Source: Alloboseaceae bacterium BT-24-1 (GTDB lineage Bacteria; Pseudomonadota; Alphaproteobacteria; Rhizobiales; Beijerinckiaceae). From it: a stretch of DNA of 64,000 nucleotides. Under the pieces are notes generated by a model. That model was not told the origin of the DNA. It was given only the letters and a program-made list of their open reading frames with translations, and searched no databases. The position numbers and the translations under genes are program-made. Positions 7,478-16,646 of the stretch are shown piece by piece. Position 1 is the stretch's first letter. Each line of letters begins with the position of its first letter. Location: contig JAOYTL010000007.1 of assembly GCA_025846845.1 (NCBI GenBank), forward strand, positions 1-64,000, given 5' to 3'.

Positions 7478-10400
7478 ATGGCGACCAGTCTGCCCTGGAG
7501 CGTCAAGGGCGTCGACCCGCGCACGCGCGATGCGGCGAAGGCTGCCGCACGCCGGGCAGGGATGACGCTCGGCGAATGGCTCGACAGCAAGATCCGCGAA
7601 GAGGCCGGTGAGCCCGATCCCGTCGTCGACGAGACGCAAGACCAGGACATCGTCGCGCTGTCGGAACGCCTCGCACGCCTCTCCCAAGGCGGGATGCAGA
7701 CGGCCGCCGCGCCGCAGCCAGCCGCGGCAAGACCGGATTTCGCGCGCGACCGCATGGACGCATTCATCACCCAGGCAGCGATGGTGGAGCGCCTGACACG
7801 CGACAGCAATGCCAGGACGGCCGGGGCACTCGACTCGATCGCCAAATGGATGGAGCGCACCGAAAGCCGCCTGTCGCACGGCGAGCGCGCCACGGTGGAG
7901 CGGCAGGAACGCACCACCTCCGTGATCGCCGATTCCATCAAGGCGATGAGCGAGCGACTCGTCGAGATGGAGCGCCGGGCCGAAGAGGCGAGCCGCCGGC
8001 CGGTCGCGCAGCCGCCGCGTCCGGTGCTGAGCCGCGACGGCCTGGCCGCCGCCGTTTCCGATATCCGCTCGCGCCAGCGCACCCTCGACGGCGATGCGCG
8101 GGCTGCCGCCTTCGACCGACCGAGCCCTGCGCCATCTCTCGCGAGCCTGCGCGACGATCTCAGGCAATTCAGCGACCGGATCGCCCCGGCCCCGCAACCC
8201 GCGCTGCGCAGCGAAGACCAGCGCAGCGCTTACCGGCCGCTGGAGCGCGCAATCGGCGAGCTCGGCGCCCGGCTCGATCGCTTCGACGGACGTGACCGGC
8301 TCGATCCGGTCCTCAAGCCTTTGGCGCGGATCGAAGCCGAGATCGGGCGTCTCGCCGAGTCCCGCTCGGGCGAGAGCTACAACCGCTTCGAGCTGGAGAT
8401 CGCCCATCTCGCCGCCAAGGTCGATGCGCTCGCCACGCGCGGCGGCGACCACCACACGGTGGCGCCGATCCTGCGCGAGATCGCCGAGCTGCGCGACGTG
8501 GTCTCGGCGACCGACGGGCGCCGGCTCGACGACCTCTCGCTGCAGCTCAATGCGCTGACCTCGGACGTCGGCCGCCTGCGCGAGGACACGCGCGATCTGC
8601 ATGGCCTGTCGCTGGCGATCGAAGATGTCCGCGAGACCTTGCATGCCGACCGCCTGCGCGAGCGGGCCGGCGACAGTGGCCCGCTCCTGGCCCTGTCGCG
8701 CCAGGTCGAGGCGCTCGCCCAGAAGATCGATTCCCTGCCGGCGATGCAGACCTCCGTCATCGACGGCCAGGTCGATCAGCTGATCGCCCGTCTCGGCGAG
8801 CTCGACGCCAGCGGGCGCCCGGCGTCCAATGAGCTCGCCGAGCGCATCGAAGCCCTGGTGATCAAACTCGAACACCTCGCCGACAAGCCCCCGAGCCGGC
8901 TCGATGACCGGATCGAGGCACTGACCAGCCGCGTCGAGCAGCTCGCGGCATCGAGCACGCTCGCTCACATGGTCGACGATGGCGGAACCCCGCTGGCGCG
9001 GGTCGACATGCGGCCGGTCGAAGAGATGCTGCGCGGCCTTGCGGCCAAGCTCGACGAGGCAGGCAGACCGGGCGCCGGTTCGGATTCCTTCGACGCGCTG
9101 GAGCAGCAGATCGCGGGTCTGACCCGGCGGCTCGACGAGCAGGCGGCGACGCGTACGGCCGAAAACGGCATCGAGCGGACGCTGCAGGATCTCGTCGTCC
9201 ATCTGCAGAGCATGCGCGAGGACACCGCCGTCACCGCCGAGCGCGCTGCACGGGCCGCGATGGCCGATCTGGCGCCTTCGCGCGGCGCAAGCCTGTCCGA
9301 GCTCAGCGATCTGATGACCGGCCTGCGCGAGACCCATGTCTCGGCCGGACGCGAGACGCAGGATGCGATCGGCGCGGTGCACCGGACGCTGGAGACCATC
9401 ATCGGCCGCCTCGGCGACCTCGAATCCGAGCTCGGTGTCGACCGCGGCCGTCGCGGCGGCGCAGCGGCCCCACGGGCTCAGGCCGCAATCGAGGCCGAAG
9501 ATGCGAGGGCACCGGCCCTCACCGCTCCGATGATGGCCGAGCGCTTCGCCGCCGAGCCGCGGCTGCCGCGCACAGGCGGGCTCGACCTGCCGCTGGAGCC
9601 CGGCTCCGGCCGGCCGCGCCCGGATGCGCCCGCCCCGCAGGCCAATGATCCCCAGGCCGTGCGCCAGAGCCTGATCGCTGCGGCACGACGCTCGGCCAAG
9701 GCCGCCAGCGAGGCGGCCTCCGCCAATCCGGCCGCCATGGCCGAGGCGACCAAGCCCGGCAAGCCTGCCTCCAGAGGGCGCCTCAAGGAGATTATGGAGA
9801 AGCGCCGGCGGCCCCTGCTGCTCAGCTTCGCCGCGCTTATCCTGGCGGTCGGTGCCGCCGGGACCTACCTGTCCCAGCAGGGCGCCAAGAAGCAGGTGGC
9901 GAACGAAAGCATCCAGACCGCCCCCTCCAAGGCCGCGCCCGCCGAGATGCCGGCGATCCAGCCGACGCCGCAGTCCGCCCCGATCGAGCCGGTGGCTCCG
10001 CCGGTGAAGGATCAGAATTCCGCCTTGCCACCGCTGCAGCTCGGCACGACACCGGCACAGGCAGCGGCATTGGCGCCTGTCCCGACCTTGCCGGCAGCGA
10101 GCGTGGACGCGCCGACGGCCTCGGTGCCCTCCCTGGTCGCCGCGCTGCCTCTGCAGAGCCCGTCCGAGGCGACCGAGACAGTCACCGGCATCGGCGATCT
10201 GCCTGCGGCGCTCGGCAGCGCCGGCCTGCGCAAGGCGGCGCTCGCGGGCGATGCGCGCGCCGTCTACCAGCTCGCCGTCCAGGCGGCCGACGGCCCGACC
10301 AATCGTGACCCGAAGCTGGCGCTGCGCCTGTTCGAGCGTGCCGCCGTCGCCGGCCTCACGCCCGCCCAGTTCCGCCTCGGCAACATGTTCGAGAAGGGCA

Positions 10401-10876
10401 TCGGCACCAATCGCGACCCGGCCCTCGCCAAGGTCTGGTACGGCCGCGCCGCCGAACGTGGCAACGCCAAGGCGATGCACAATCTCGCGGTGCTCTATGC
10501 CGAGGGCGCCGGCGGCAAGCCGGACTACGCCACGGCGACCGAATGGTTCCGCCGCGCCGCCGAGCACGGCGTGCGCGACAGCCAGTACAACCTCGCCATC
10601 CTGCTCGGCCGCGGCCTCGGCGCGCCGGCCGATCTCGGCCAGTCCTATCGCTGGTTCGCGATCGCCGCCGCCCAGGGCGACGAGGATGCGGGGCGCAAGC
10701 GCGACGAGGTGGCCGGCCGGCTGCCTGCGAGCGATCTTGCCGCCGCCAAGGCAGCCACGGAGAGCTGGAAAGCCAAGCCGCTCGAGGCGAGCGCCAACGA
10801 GGTGACGCCGCCGGCAAAGGGCTGGGACGAGCAGCCGGTCGCCGCCAAGAAGCCGGCGAAGCCCGGTCGCGGCTGA
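7478..10876 (+). CDS. PodJ-like coiled-coil membrane protein with C-terminal Sel1 repeats
   Basis: The 1132-residue protein starts with a short conserved N-terminal block (PWSVKGVDPRTRDAAKAAAR, then GMTLGEWLD). A long charged coiled-coil region follows to about residue 700, and then an Ala/Pro-rich stretch. One membrane segment lies at about 775-795 (LLLSFAALILAVGAAGTYL). After a Pro/Ala linker, about four Sel1-type repeats occupy 920-1075 (for example AQFRLGNMFEKGIGTNRDPA). This order matches PodJ-like polarity proteins of alphaproteobacteria: cytoplasmic coiled coil, single membrane pass, periplasmic Sel1 repeats. A role as polar scaffold or in cell-envelope organisation is inferred from that architecture. 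Orthology to Caulobacter PodJ is not proven. The start ATG follows about 100 bp of leader. Confidence 0.82.
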   Translation: MATSLPWSVKGVDPRTRDAAKAAARRAGMTLGEWLDSKIREEAGEPDPVVDETQDQDIVALSERLARLSQGGMQTAAAPQPAAARPDFARDRMDAFITQAAMVERLTRDSNARTAGALDSIAKWMERTESRLSHGERATVERQERTTSVIADSIKAMSERLVEMERRAEEASRRPVAQPPRPVLSRDGLAAAVSDIRSRQRTLDGDARAAAFDRPSPAPSLASLRDDLRQFSDRIAPAPQPALRSEDQRSAYRPLERAIGELGARLDRFDGRDRLDPVLKPLARIEAEIGRLAESRSGESYNRFELEIAHLAAKVDALATRGGDHHTVAPILREIAELRDVVSATDGRRLDDLSLQLNALTSDVGRLREDTRDLHGLSLAIEDVRETLHADRLRERAGDSGPLLALSRQVEALAQKIDSLPAMQTSVIDGQVDQLIARLGELDASGRPASNELAERIEALVIKLEHLADKPPSRLDDRIEALTSRVEQLAASSTLAHMVDDGGTPLARVDMRPVEEMLRGLAAKLDEAGRPGAGSDSFDALEQQIAGLTRRLDEQAATRTAENGIERTLQDLVVHLQSMREDTAVTAERAARAAMADLAPSRGASLSELSDLMTGLRETHVSAGRETQDAIGAVHRTLETIIGRLGDLESELGVDRGRRGGAAAPRAQAAIEAEDARAPALTAPMMAERFAAEPRLPRTGGLDLPLEPGSGRPRPDAPAPQANDPQAVRQSLIAAARRSAKAASEAASANPAAMAEATKPGKPASRGRLKEIMEKRRRPLLLSFAALILAVGAAGTYLSQQGAKKQVANESIQTAPSKAAPAEMPAIQPTPQSAPIEPVAPPVKDQNSALPPLQLGTTPAQAAALAPVPTLPAASVDAPTASVPSLVAALPLQSPSEATETVTGIGDLPAALGSAGLRKAALAGDARAVYQLAVQAADGPTNRDPKLALRLFERAAVAGLTPAQFRLGNMFEKGIGTNRDPALAKVWYGRAAERGNAKAMHNLAVLYAEGAGGKPDYATATEWFRRAAEHGVRDSQYNLAILLGRGLGAPADLGQSYRWFAIAAAQGDEDAGRKRDEVAGRLPASDLAAAKAATESWKAKPLEASANEVTPPAKGWDEQPVAAKKPAKPGRG

Positions 10877-11034
10877 GCCGTCGCGACGCTTGTCGCCTAC
10901 GGAGCGCCCGAGAGCGGTTCAGAGCTGCACAAATTGAAAAGGTTTCGGCTGTAGCGTCGCGGTCTCGACGCTGCAGCGCGTTCCGTTCAGCCGGAACCGA
11001 CCGGGCGATGGGAATTCGCGCCGGCCCGGCGGAT

Positions 11035-11085
11035 CGGGCACGTTCTCGTCGCAAAAGTGGTGTCCACTTCTGCGGACCATGCCCG
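11035..11085. repeat. 51-bp palindromic intergenic repeat
   Basis: Outer arms CGGGCA and TGCCCG enclose inner arms GCAAAAGTGG and CCACTTCTGC. The inner AAAAGTGG/CCACTTTT pairing is shared with the palindrome at 29444-29490. The stretch 10877-11034 between the PodJ-like gene and this repeat holds no gene that I can see. Confidence 0.6.
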
Positions 11086-11121
11086 GCGTGAAGGCGTCGA
11101 CGGCGGACGGGGTTTGGAAGA

Positions 11122-12054
11122 GTGCAGATCTATCTCCCGATCGCGGAACTGCCGATCAGCGTTTTCCTCGTCCTTGGTCTGAGCGGCGCGGTAGGCTTCA
11201 TCTCAGGTCTGTTCGGCGTCGGCGGCGGCTTCCTCCTGACGCCATTGCTGATCTTCCTCGACATTCCCCCGGCGGTCGCGGTCGCGACCGTGGCGGCCCA
11301 GGTCGCCGGCTCGTCGATGACCGGCGTTCTGACCTATTGGCGGCGCAATGCGCTCGACTTCAAGCTCGGCGGCATCCTGGTCGCGGGCGGTTTATTCGGC
11401 ACGATCATGGGCGTGCTGTTCTTCAACTCGATGCGGCGCCTCGGCCAGCTCGAGCTGGTCATCACCCTGTCCTATGTCACGCTCTTCACCTTGATCGGCG
11501 GGCTGATGCTGTTCGACGCAGTGCGCGCCGCGATGCGCGACCGGGCCGGCAAGCCGACGCGCCTGCGCCGCGAGGCCGGCTCGCACCCCCCCTGGATGGG
11601 CCTGCCGCTGCGGATGCGCTTCCCGCGCTCGCAGCTCTACGCCAGCGTGATCCCGATCGCGGGCCTCGCCGTCATCATCGGCTTCATCGGCGCCGTGCTC
11701 GGTGTCGGCGGCGGCTTCATGCTGGTGCCGGCGCTGATCTATTTCTTCCGGATTCCGCCGGCGGTGGTGGTCGGAACCTCGCTGTTCCAGATCCTGGTCA
11801 CCATGTCAGGCGCGACGGTTCTCCACGCCGTCACCAACCAGTCGGTCGACATCATCCTCGCCATGCTGCTGCTGGTCGGCGGCGTCATCGGCGCGCAGTT
11901 CGGCGGCCGGGCGGCGCGCAACCTGAACGTCTCGTCGTTCCGGCTGCTGCTGGCGCTGCTGATCCTCTCGGTCGGCCTGCGCTTCGCCGTCGATCTCTTC
12001 CTGCCGCCGAACGAGCCCTATTCGGTGGTGGTGCCGGAAGGAGCGCAGCGATGA
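11122..12054 (+). CDS. Sulfite exporter TauE/SafE family permease
   Basis: The 310-residue integral membrane protein has two homologous halves, each opened by the family glycine motif (GLFGVGGGFLLTP near 33-45 and AVLGVGGGFMLVP near 192-204). About eight hydrophobic segments are visible. Such proteins move small sulfur anions or organosulfonates across the cytoplasmic membrane. The exact substrate cannot be read from sequence. GTG is the start codon. Its stop overlaps the start of the next gene (ATGA), so the two are translationally coupled and probably act together. Confidence 0.9.
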   Translation: MQIYLPIAELPISVFLVLGLSGAVGFISGLFGVGGGFLLTPLLIFLDIPPAVAVATVAAQVAGSSMTGVLTYWRRNALDFKLGGILVAGGLFGTIMGVLFFNSMRRLGQLELVITLSYVTLFTLIGGLMLFDAVRAAMRDRAGKPTRLRREAGSHPPWMGLPLRMRFPRSQLYASVIPIAGLAVIIGFIGAVLGVGGGFMLVPALIYFFRIPPAVVVGTSLFQILVTMSGATVLHAVTNQSVDIILAMLLLVGGVIGAQFGGRAARNLNVSSFRLLLALLILSVGLRFAVDLFLPPNEPYSVVVPEGAQR

Positions 12055-12821
12055 GACGCGCAGCGCTCGCTTTGACCGCGGCCTGCCTGGCGGCGCTCGC
12101 CACCATCCCGGCGAAGGCCGAGACGCTGATCGCGGCCCTGTCGACCCACCGGATCGCGATCGCCTCCAACTTCACCGGAGACCAGCTCGCCGTGTTCGGC
12201 CTGGTCGAGCGCGATGGCCGCTCGGTGGCGCGCGCCGACCCCTTCGACATCGTCATCACCGTGCGTGGACCGCAGCGCATGCTGATCGTGCGCGAGAAGG
12301 AGCGCGTCGGGCCGATCTGGATCAACCGCAGCCAGAGGCGCTTCCCGGACCGCTCGATCTATCTCTCGGTTGCGACCAACCGGCCGATCAAGGAAATCCT
12401 GTCGGAAGACGCAGCACGACGCGACCGGATCGGCCTCGCCAATGCGCAGCGCTCGCAGGCCGGCTTCGATTTCGACTTCGATATCGGGCGCTATCGCGAC
12501 GCGCTGATCCGAACCCTCGAGGGCAAGCAGCTTTATCTGCTCGACGAGCGCGGCGTCACCTTCCTGTCGCCGGCCCTGTTCAGCTCGCAGATCAAGATCC
12601 CGGCGACGGCGCCGACCGGCCCTTACGACGTCGAGGTCCTGCTCTATGCCGGCGGCTCGGTGCTGGCGCGCCAGACCACCAATTTCGAAGTGGTGAAAAC
12701 CGGCGCGGAACAGAGCATGGCGTCGGCGGCGCATGAGCGGCCGTTCCTCTATGGCCTGGCGACCGCTGCCCTCGCGCTGCTGTTCGGCTGGCTGGCGACG
12801 GTGATCTTCCGGCGCGACTAG
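12051..12821 (+). CDS. TIGR02186-like periplasmic protein with C-terminal membrane anchor
   Basis: The 256-residue protein has a cleavable signal peptide (ALALTAACLAALATIPAKA) and an extracytoplasmic beta-rich region of about 200 residues. A single C-terminal transmembrane helix (YGLATAALALLFGWLATVIF) ends in RRD. This matches the alphaproteobacterial TIGR02186 / Alph_Pro_TM family of unknown function. It overlaps the TauE-type gene by four bases and is probably its periplasmic partner. No catalytic motif is visible. Its stop codon lies inside the left end of a large palindromic repeat shared with the convergent moeA 3' end. Confidence 0.82.
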   Translation: MRRAALALTAACLAALATIPAKAETLIAALSTHRIAIASNFTGDQLAVFGLVERDGRSVARADPFDIVITVRGPQRMLIVREKERVGPIWINRSQRRFPDRSIYLSVATNRPIKEILSEDAARRDRIGLANAQRSQAGFDFDFDIGRYRDALIRTLEGKQLYLLDERGVTFLSPALFSSQIKIPATAPTGPYDVEVLLYAGGSVLARQTTNFEVVKTGAEQSMASAAHERPFLYGLATAALALLFGWLATVIFRRD

Positions 12822-12934
12822 AGCCCGTTCCGATCAGCTTGCACCGCAAGCTGATCGGTAAAACGGTCTCTGACTCAAAGTGAGAGACGGATTCACCGAT
12901 CAGGTTGATCCAACCTGATCGGATCCGGCTCTAG
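12818..12934. repeat. Three-hairpin repeat between convergent genes, likely bidirectional terminator
   Basis: Outer arms CTAGAGCC and GGCTCTAG enclose three hairpins: CCGATCAGCTTG-N5-CAAGCTGATCGG, GTCTCT-N11-AGAGAC, and CCGATCAGGTTG-N2-CCAACCTGATCGG. It fills the whole gap between the TIGR02186-like gene and moeA, supplying the last base of the first gene's stop codon region. A terminator role follows from its position and is inferred. Confidence 0.75.
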
Positions 12935-12936
12935 TT

Positions 12937-14190
12937 TCAGCCGGTCAACATCTCATAAGCAAGGAAGGGCGCGATCGTACCCTCTGCGACACCAGTCAAT
13001 TCGTCGGCGAGTTCGACCAACCCGTCGGTCTCGGTCAGCGAGGTCAGCACACCGGCCCCGTCGCGGGGGTGTTTCTGCGCCACCGCGATGCCGTCCGCGC
13101 CGGGCGTGAGCGTGACCCGGACATATTCGCGCCGGCCGGCCTTCTTCTTGTAGGGGAAACCGAGCCTGACCGGCAGGCCGTGCAGCCGTGGCGGCGTCGT
13201 GCCGGCGAGGAGCGCGATCACCGTGCGGGCGACGAAGGCGAAGGTGACGAAGACCGCCACCGGGTTGCCGGGCAGGCCGATGAAGGGCGTGCCGGCGACG
13301 AGCCCCATCGCCACCGGCCGGCCGGGCTTGATCGCGACGCGCCAGAAGGCGAGCTCGCCGGCGCGCTCCACCGCCGCCTTGACGTGGTCCTCCTCGCCGG
13401 TGGAGACACCGCCCGAGGTCAGGATCAGGTCGCAGCTTTCCGCCGCCGCGAGCAGTCGCGCCGCAAGGCTCTCAGGCTCGTCGCGCAGGATGCCGAGATC
13501 GACGACCTCAGCTCCGGCGCGAGCCACCATTGAACGCAGCAGGCTGCGATTGGCGTCGTAGATGCCGGCTGGCGGCAGGCTCGTTCCGGGCTCGTTGAGC
13601 TCGTCGCCGGTCGAGAAGATCGCCACACGAACACGGCGGCGCACCGCGACCTCGGTCAGCCCAAGCGCGGCAAGCAGCGCCAGATCCTGCGGGCGCAAGC
13701 GCCGGCCGGCGGCAAGCGCGAGGCTGCCGCATCCGATGTCCTCACCAGCCGGGCGGGCATTGGCACCGCGCTTCAGGCCGGCCGGGAGAACGACCACACT
13801 GCCTTCTAGCCCGACATCCTCCTGCATGAAGACGGTTTCGGCGCCGGCGGGCATCGGCGCGCCGGTGAAGACGCGCACCGCCATGCCCGCCGCCGCAACG
13901 CCAGCAGCATCTGCGCCGGCAGCAACGCGACCGGCCAGCGGCAGCCTCGTCTCGCCGGTCGCCGCCAGATCGGCAAAACGGACCGCATAGCCATCGACCG
14001 CCGAATTGGCGAAGGGCGGCAGGTCGACCGGCGCGGCCATATCCACCGCCAGCACGCGTCCATCGGCCGCCGCAAGCGGGACTGTCTCGGTGCCGGCCAC
14101 GGCCACGATGTGCTCAGCGGCGCGCTCGCCCGCCTGCTCGATCGTCAGCATCGGCCCGAAGGCGTCGGCATCCGCGCTGAGCTGCGCCAT
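12937..14190 (-). CDS. moeA: Molybdopterin molybdotransferase MoeA
   Basis: This 417-residue protein should insert molybdate into adenylylated molybdopterin to make Mo-cofactor. Visible signatures are FANSAVDGYAVRFADL in domain III, GVSTGEEDHVKAA and GLPGNPVAVFVTF in the MPT-binding domain, and the C-terminal beta-barrel from about 335. Length is normal. It sits two bases downstream of mobB and next to the formate dehydrogenase genes, whose active site needs bis-MGD. That context supports a dedicated cofactor supply. Confidence 0.95.
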   Translation of the reverse strand: MAQLSADADAFGPMLTIEQAGERAAEHIVAVAGTETVPLAAADGRVLAVDMAAPVDLPPFANSAVDGYAVRFADLAATGETRLPLAGRVAAGADAAGVAAAGMAVRVFTGAPMPAGAETVFMQEDVGLEGSVVVLPAGLKRGANARPAGEDIGCGSLALAAGRRLRPQDLALLAALGLTEVAVRRRVRVAIFSTGDELNEPGTSLPPAGIYDANRSLLRSMVARAGAEVVDLGILRDEPESLAARLLAAAESCDLILTSGGVSTGEEDHVKAAVERAGELAFWRVAIKPGRPVAMGLVAGTPFIGLPGNPVAVFVTFAFVARTVIALLAGTTPPRLHGLPVRLGFPYKKKAGRREYVRVTLTPGADGIAVAQKHPRDGAGVLTSLTETDGLVELADELTGVAEGTIAPFLAYEMLTG

Positions 14191-14192
14191 CG

Positions 14193-14723
14193 TCAGAGAC
14201 CCTTCTTTACCCGCGCCAGCACCGCGTCGAGCGGCTGCGCCTCAGCGAAGAGACAATCGGCGATGGCCGGGACATCGTCGAGCCCGATCACCGGCCGGCC
14301 GGCATCCGGAAAAGCGGTATCGCTGGCGATCGCGACAATGCTCGGGTCATCCGGATGCAAGGGCGGCTTGCCATTGGCGGCGCGATAGACCTCGAGCTTG
14401 GCGTGCGGATCGCGCTTGAAGCCCTCGACGATGACGAGATCGACGGGAGAGAGCCGCGCCAACAGCTCCGGCAGCGTGGCCTCTGGCTCGTCGCGCAATT
14501 CATGCAGCAGCGCCCAGCGCTTCGCCGACGAGATCAGCACCTCGGACGCACCGGCCTGCCGATGAGCCCAGGAATCCTTGCCGGGGGTGTCGAGATCGAA
14601 GGCGTGATGGGCGTGCTTGATCGTCGAGACCTTGACGCCCCGGCGGTTGAACTCCGGGATCAGCCTGGTGAGGAGGGTCGTCTTGCCGGCCCCGCTCCAG
14701 CCCGCCAGTCCGATCACACGCAT
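14193..14723 (-). CDS. mobB: Molybdopterin-guanine dinucleotide biosynthesis protein MobB
   Basis: The 176-residue GTPase-like protein begins with a Walker A motif (GLAGWSGAGKTTLL) and continues with KHAHHAFDLDTPGKDSW and VDLVIVEGFKRDPHAK, both typical of MobB. It assists MobA in attaching GMP to molybdopterin. In-frame ATG codons at 14735 and 14786 would lengthen it; the start giving MRVIGLAG was chosen because homologs normally begin there. It is tightly coupled to moeA. MobA is encoded separately at 30746. Confidence 0.92.
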   Translation of the reverse strand: MRVIGLAGWSGAGKTTLLTRLIPEFNRRGVKVSTIKHAHHAFDLDTPGKDSWAHRQAGASEVLISSAKRWALLHELRDEPEATLPELLARLSPVDLVIVEGFKRDPHAKLEVYRAANGKPPLHPDDPSIVAIASDTAFPDAGRPVIGLDDVPAIADCLFAEAQPLDAVLARVKKGL

Positions 14724-14811
14724 CGACAAGGACATCCCCAGAAAGACAAAGCCGGACGCAAGAGGCGCCCGGCTGTCATCGTGCAAATCGGTTCAGCCGG
14801 TCAAGGCTCGC

Positions 14812-14932
14812 CGTCATTGCGAGGAGCGGAACCACGAAGCAATCCAGAGCCGTCGAGCGAACCCTGCTGGATTGCTTCGCGGAGCCTGTCCTCGGGCTTG
14901 CCGAAGGCAAGACCCGGGGGCTCGCAATGACG
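14812..14932. repeat. Palindromic repeat with CGTCATTGCGAG/CTCGCAATGACG ends
   Basis: Twelve-base terminal inverted repeats enclose a strong internal arm (GAAGCAATCCAG / CTGGATTGCTTC) and a smaller one (CTCGGGCTTGCCGAAG region). It fills the gap between mobB and the formate dehydrogenase gamma gene. A degraded relative is at 789. Confidence 0.7.
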
Positions 14933-14941
14933 TCAGCGTTT

Positions 14942-15946
14942 CTACTCCGCCGGCTGCAGCTTGCCGCTACCGACGTGCCCCTTGCGCACCTCGTCGGCGA
15001 CCCAGAGCGAATGATGCTCCTTGGCCCAGTTGAGATCGACCTCGCCGGAGCCCATCGCGTCGAAGGCGCCCTCCATGCCGATCGTGCCGATATAGATGTG
15101 GGCCAGGATCGCAGCGACCATCAGCACGCCGACGACGCCGTGGATCACATTCCAGAATTGCAGGTCGAGCACTCCGCCGGCAACCGCCGGGAAGAGCAGG
15201 TAGATGCCGGAAACGCCTAGCGCAGCGCCGCCGAGCACAACCGTCCAGAACACGATCTTCTGGCCGCCGTTGAAGCGCTTCGCCGGCGGGTGGGCCTTGC
15301 CGACGATGCCGCCGCCGGCCGCGAACCAGCGGACGTCGATCATCGAGGGTATGTTGTCCTTGATCCAGACCAGGAACATCAGGGCGATGCCGAGCATGAA
15401 TGGCCAGGCGAGGTAGTTATGCGCCCATTTCGCCACGATCGAGATGTTGGTGAACGCCTCCGGACCAATCAGCGGCAGCAGCAGCGACTTGCCGAAGGTG
15501 ACGTTGAGACCGGACAGCGCCAGCACGATGAAGCAGGCGGCGGTCAGCCAGTGGACGAAGCGCTCGAAGCCGTTGAAGCGCGTCAGCGTCTGCCCGGACG
15601 GGCCGCCCTCGATCCGGATGCGACCGCGGAAGAGATAGAAGGCGACGAGCAGGATCAGCATGCCGAGCACGGCGACCGCGCCGATCTTCGTCATCGTGTT
15701 CTGATGGAAGGCCCGCCACTCGCGCCCGGCCGGGCGCTCCAGCGTCGCCGCCTTGCTGTCGGGGATGGTGATGCGACCTTGCAGCTCGGCCGAAGGGTTG
15801 CCCTTCAGCGCGTCGAGGAACTGCTTTTCCTTGACCGAGTCGGCGGTCGGATTGACCTGCTGGGCGGCGCCAGGCTGGGCAAAGCCGACCGCGACGGCCA
15901 GCAGCAGCGCCGTGACGAGGAAGCGGAGATGAGCGCCGAGCGACAT
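14942..15946 (-). CDS. Formate dehydrogenase gamma subunit (cytochrome b556)
   Basis: The 334-residue membrane subunit passes electrons from the Fe-S subunit to the quinone pool through b-type haems. A signal peptide (LVTALLLAVAVGFAQPGAAQ) precedes a periplasmic stretch. Membrane helices with candidate haem His are in RFVHWLTAACF, KWAHNYLAWPFM and HGVVGVLMVAAILAHIYIG. The start ATG has AAAGGA nine bases upstream; a longer open frame upstream overlaps the previous gene and is not supported. It is last in the fdh operon. A 90-bp gap separates it from the Fe-S subunit gene. Confidence 0.93.
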   Translation of the reverse strand: MSLGAHLRFLVTALLLAVAVGFAQPGAAQQVNPTADSVKEKQFLDALKGNPSAELQGRITIPDSKAATLERPAGREWRAFHQNTMTKIGAVAVLGMLILLVAFYLFRGRIRIEGGPSGQTLTRFNGFERFVHWLTAACFIVLALSGLNVTFGKSLLLPLIGPEAFTNISIVAKWAHNYLAWPFMLGIALMFLVWIKDNIPSMIDVRWFAAGGGIVGKAHPPAKRFNGGQKIVFWTVVLGGAALGVSGIYLLFPAVAGGVLDLQFWNVIHGVVGVLMVAAILAHIYIGTIGMEGAFDAMGSGEVDLNWAKEHHSLWVADEVRKGHVGSGKLQPAE

Positions 15947-16035
15947 TGCGAGCGTCCTTTTCACGAAGGCGGTATCAAGCTGGGGAGGAACGCACCCGAC
16001 CCTTTTCGAGCCGTGATGCGCCCCCCTCCCCCAGC

Positions 16036-16632
16036 TCAGATCGTGATGGTTTCCCGGTAGGCGGTCTGCCAGCCCCAGGCTCCCGAGCCATAGCCGCGCT
16101 TGACCACCCGTTCCTTGTAGATCTGCGCGATCACCTCGCCGTCGCCGGCGAGCAGCGACTTGGTCGAGCACATCTCGGCGCAGAGCGGCAGCTTGCCCTC
16201 GGCGAGGCGGTTCGAGCCGTATTTCTGGAACTCGGCCGGCGAGAGATCGACCTCCGGGCCGCCCGAGCAATAGGTGCACTTGTCCATCTTGCCGCGCGAG
16301 CCGAAGTTGCTGACCTTCGGATATTGCGGAGCGCCGAACGGGCAGGCGTAGAAGCAGTAGCCGCAGCCGATGCACAGATCCTTGTTGTGCAGCACCACCG
16401 CATCCGCCGTGGTGTAGAAGCAGTCGACCGGGCAGACCGCGGCGCAGGGCGCGTCCGTGCAGTGCATGCAGGCCATCGAGACCGAGCGCTCGCCGGGCTT
16501 GCCGTCATTGATGGTGACGACGCGCCGGCGATTGATGCCCCAGGGCACGTCGTTCTCGTTCTTGCAGGCGGTGACGCAGGCGTTGCACTCGATGCAGCGG
16601 TCGGCGTCGCAGAGGAATTTCATCCGGGCCAT
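16036..16632 (-). CDS. fdh3B: Formate dehydrogenase beta (iron-sulfur) subunit
   Basis: The 198-residue protein carries four [4Fe-4S] cysteine sets: CIECNACVTAC, CMHCTDAPCAAVCPV, CIGCGYCFYACPF, and CTYC with CAEMC. It wires the molybdenum subunit to the cytochrome b subunit. It lacks the C-terminal membrane helix of E. coli FdnH/FdoH, so it belongs to the shorter Fdh3-type. The gene lies 14 bases downstream of the alpha subunit gene, in one operon. Confidence 0.95.
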   Translation of the reverse strand: MARMKFLCDADRCIECNACVTACKNENDVPWGINRRRVVTINDGKPGERSVSMACMHCTDAPCAAVCPVDCFYTTADAVVLHNKDLCIGCGYCFYACPFGAPQYPKVSNFGSRGKMDKCTYCSGGPEVDLSPAEFQKYGSNRLAEGKLPLCAEMCSTKSLLAGDGEVIAQIYKERVVKRGYGSGAWGWQTAYRETITI

Positions 16633-16646
16633 GGTTCAGTTCCTCC

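Noticed and set aside
7238..10567. Very long (1109-residue) open frame on the minus strand opposite the PodJ-like gene
   Set aside because: It is an antisense shadow of high-GC codon use: Arg/Gly/Leu-rich, no recognisable domain, and the plus-strand protein has clear Sel1 repeats and a membrane helix.
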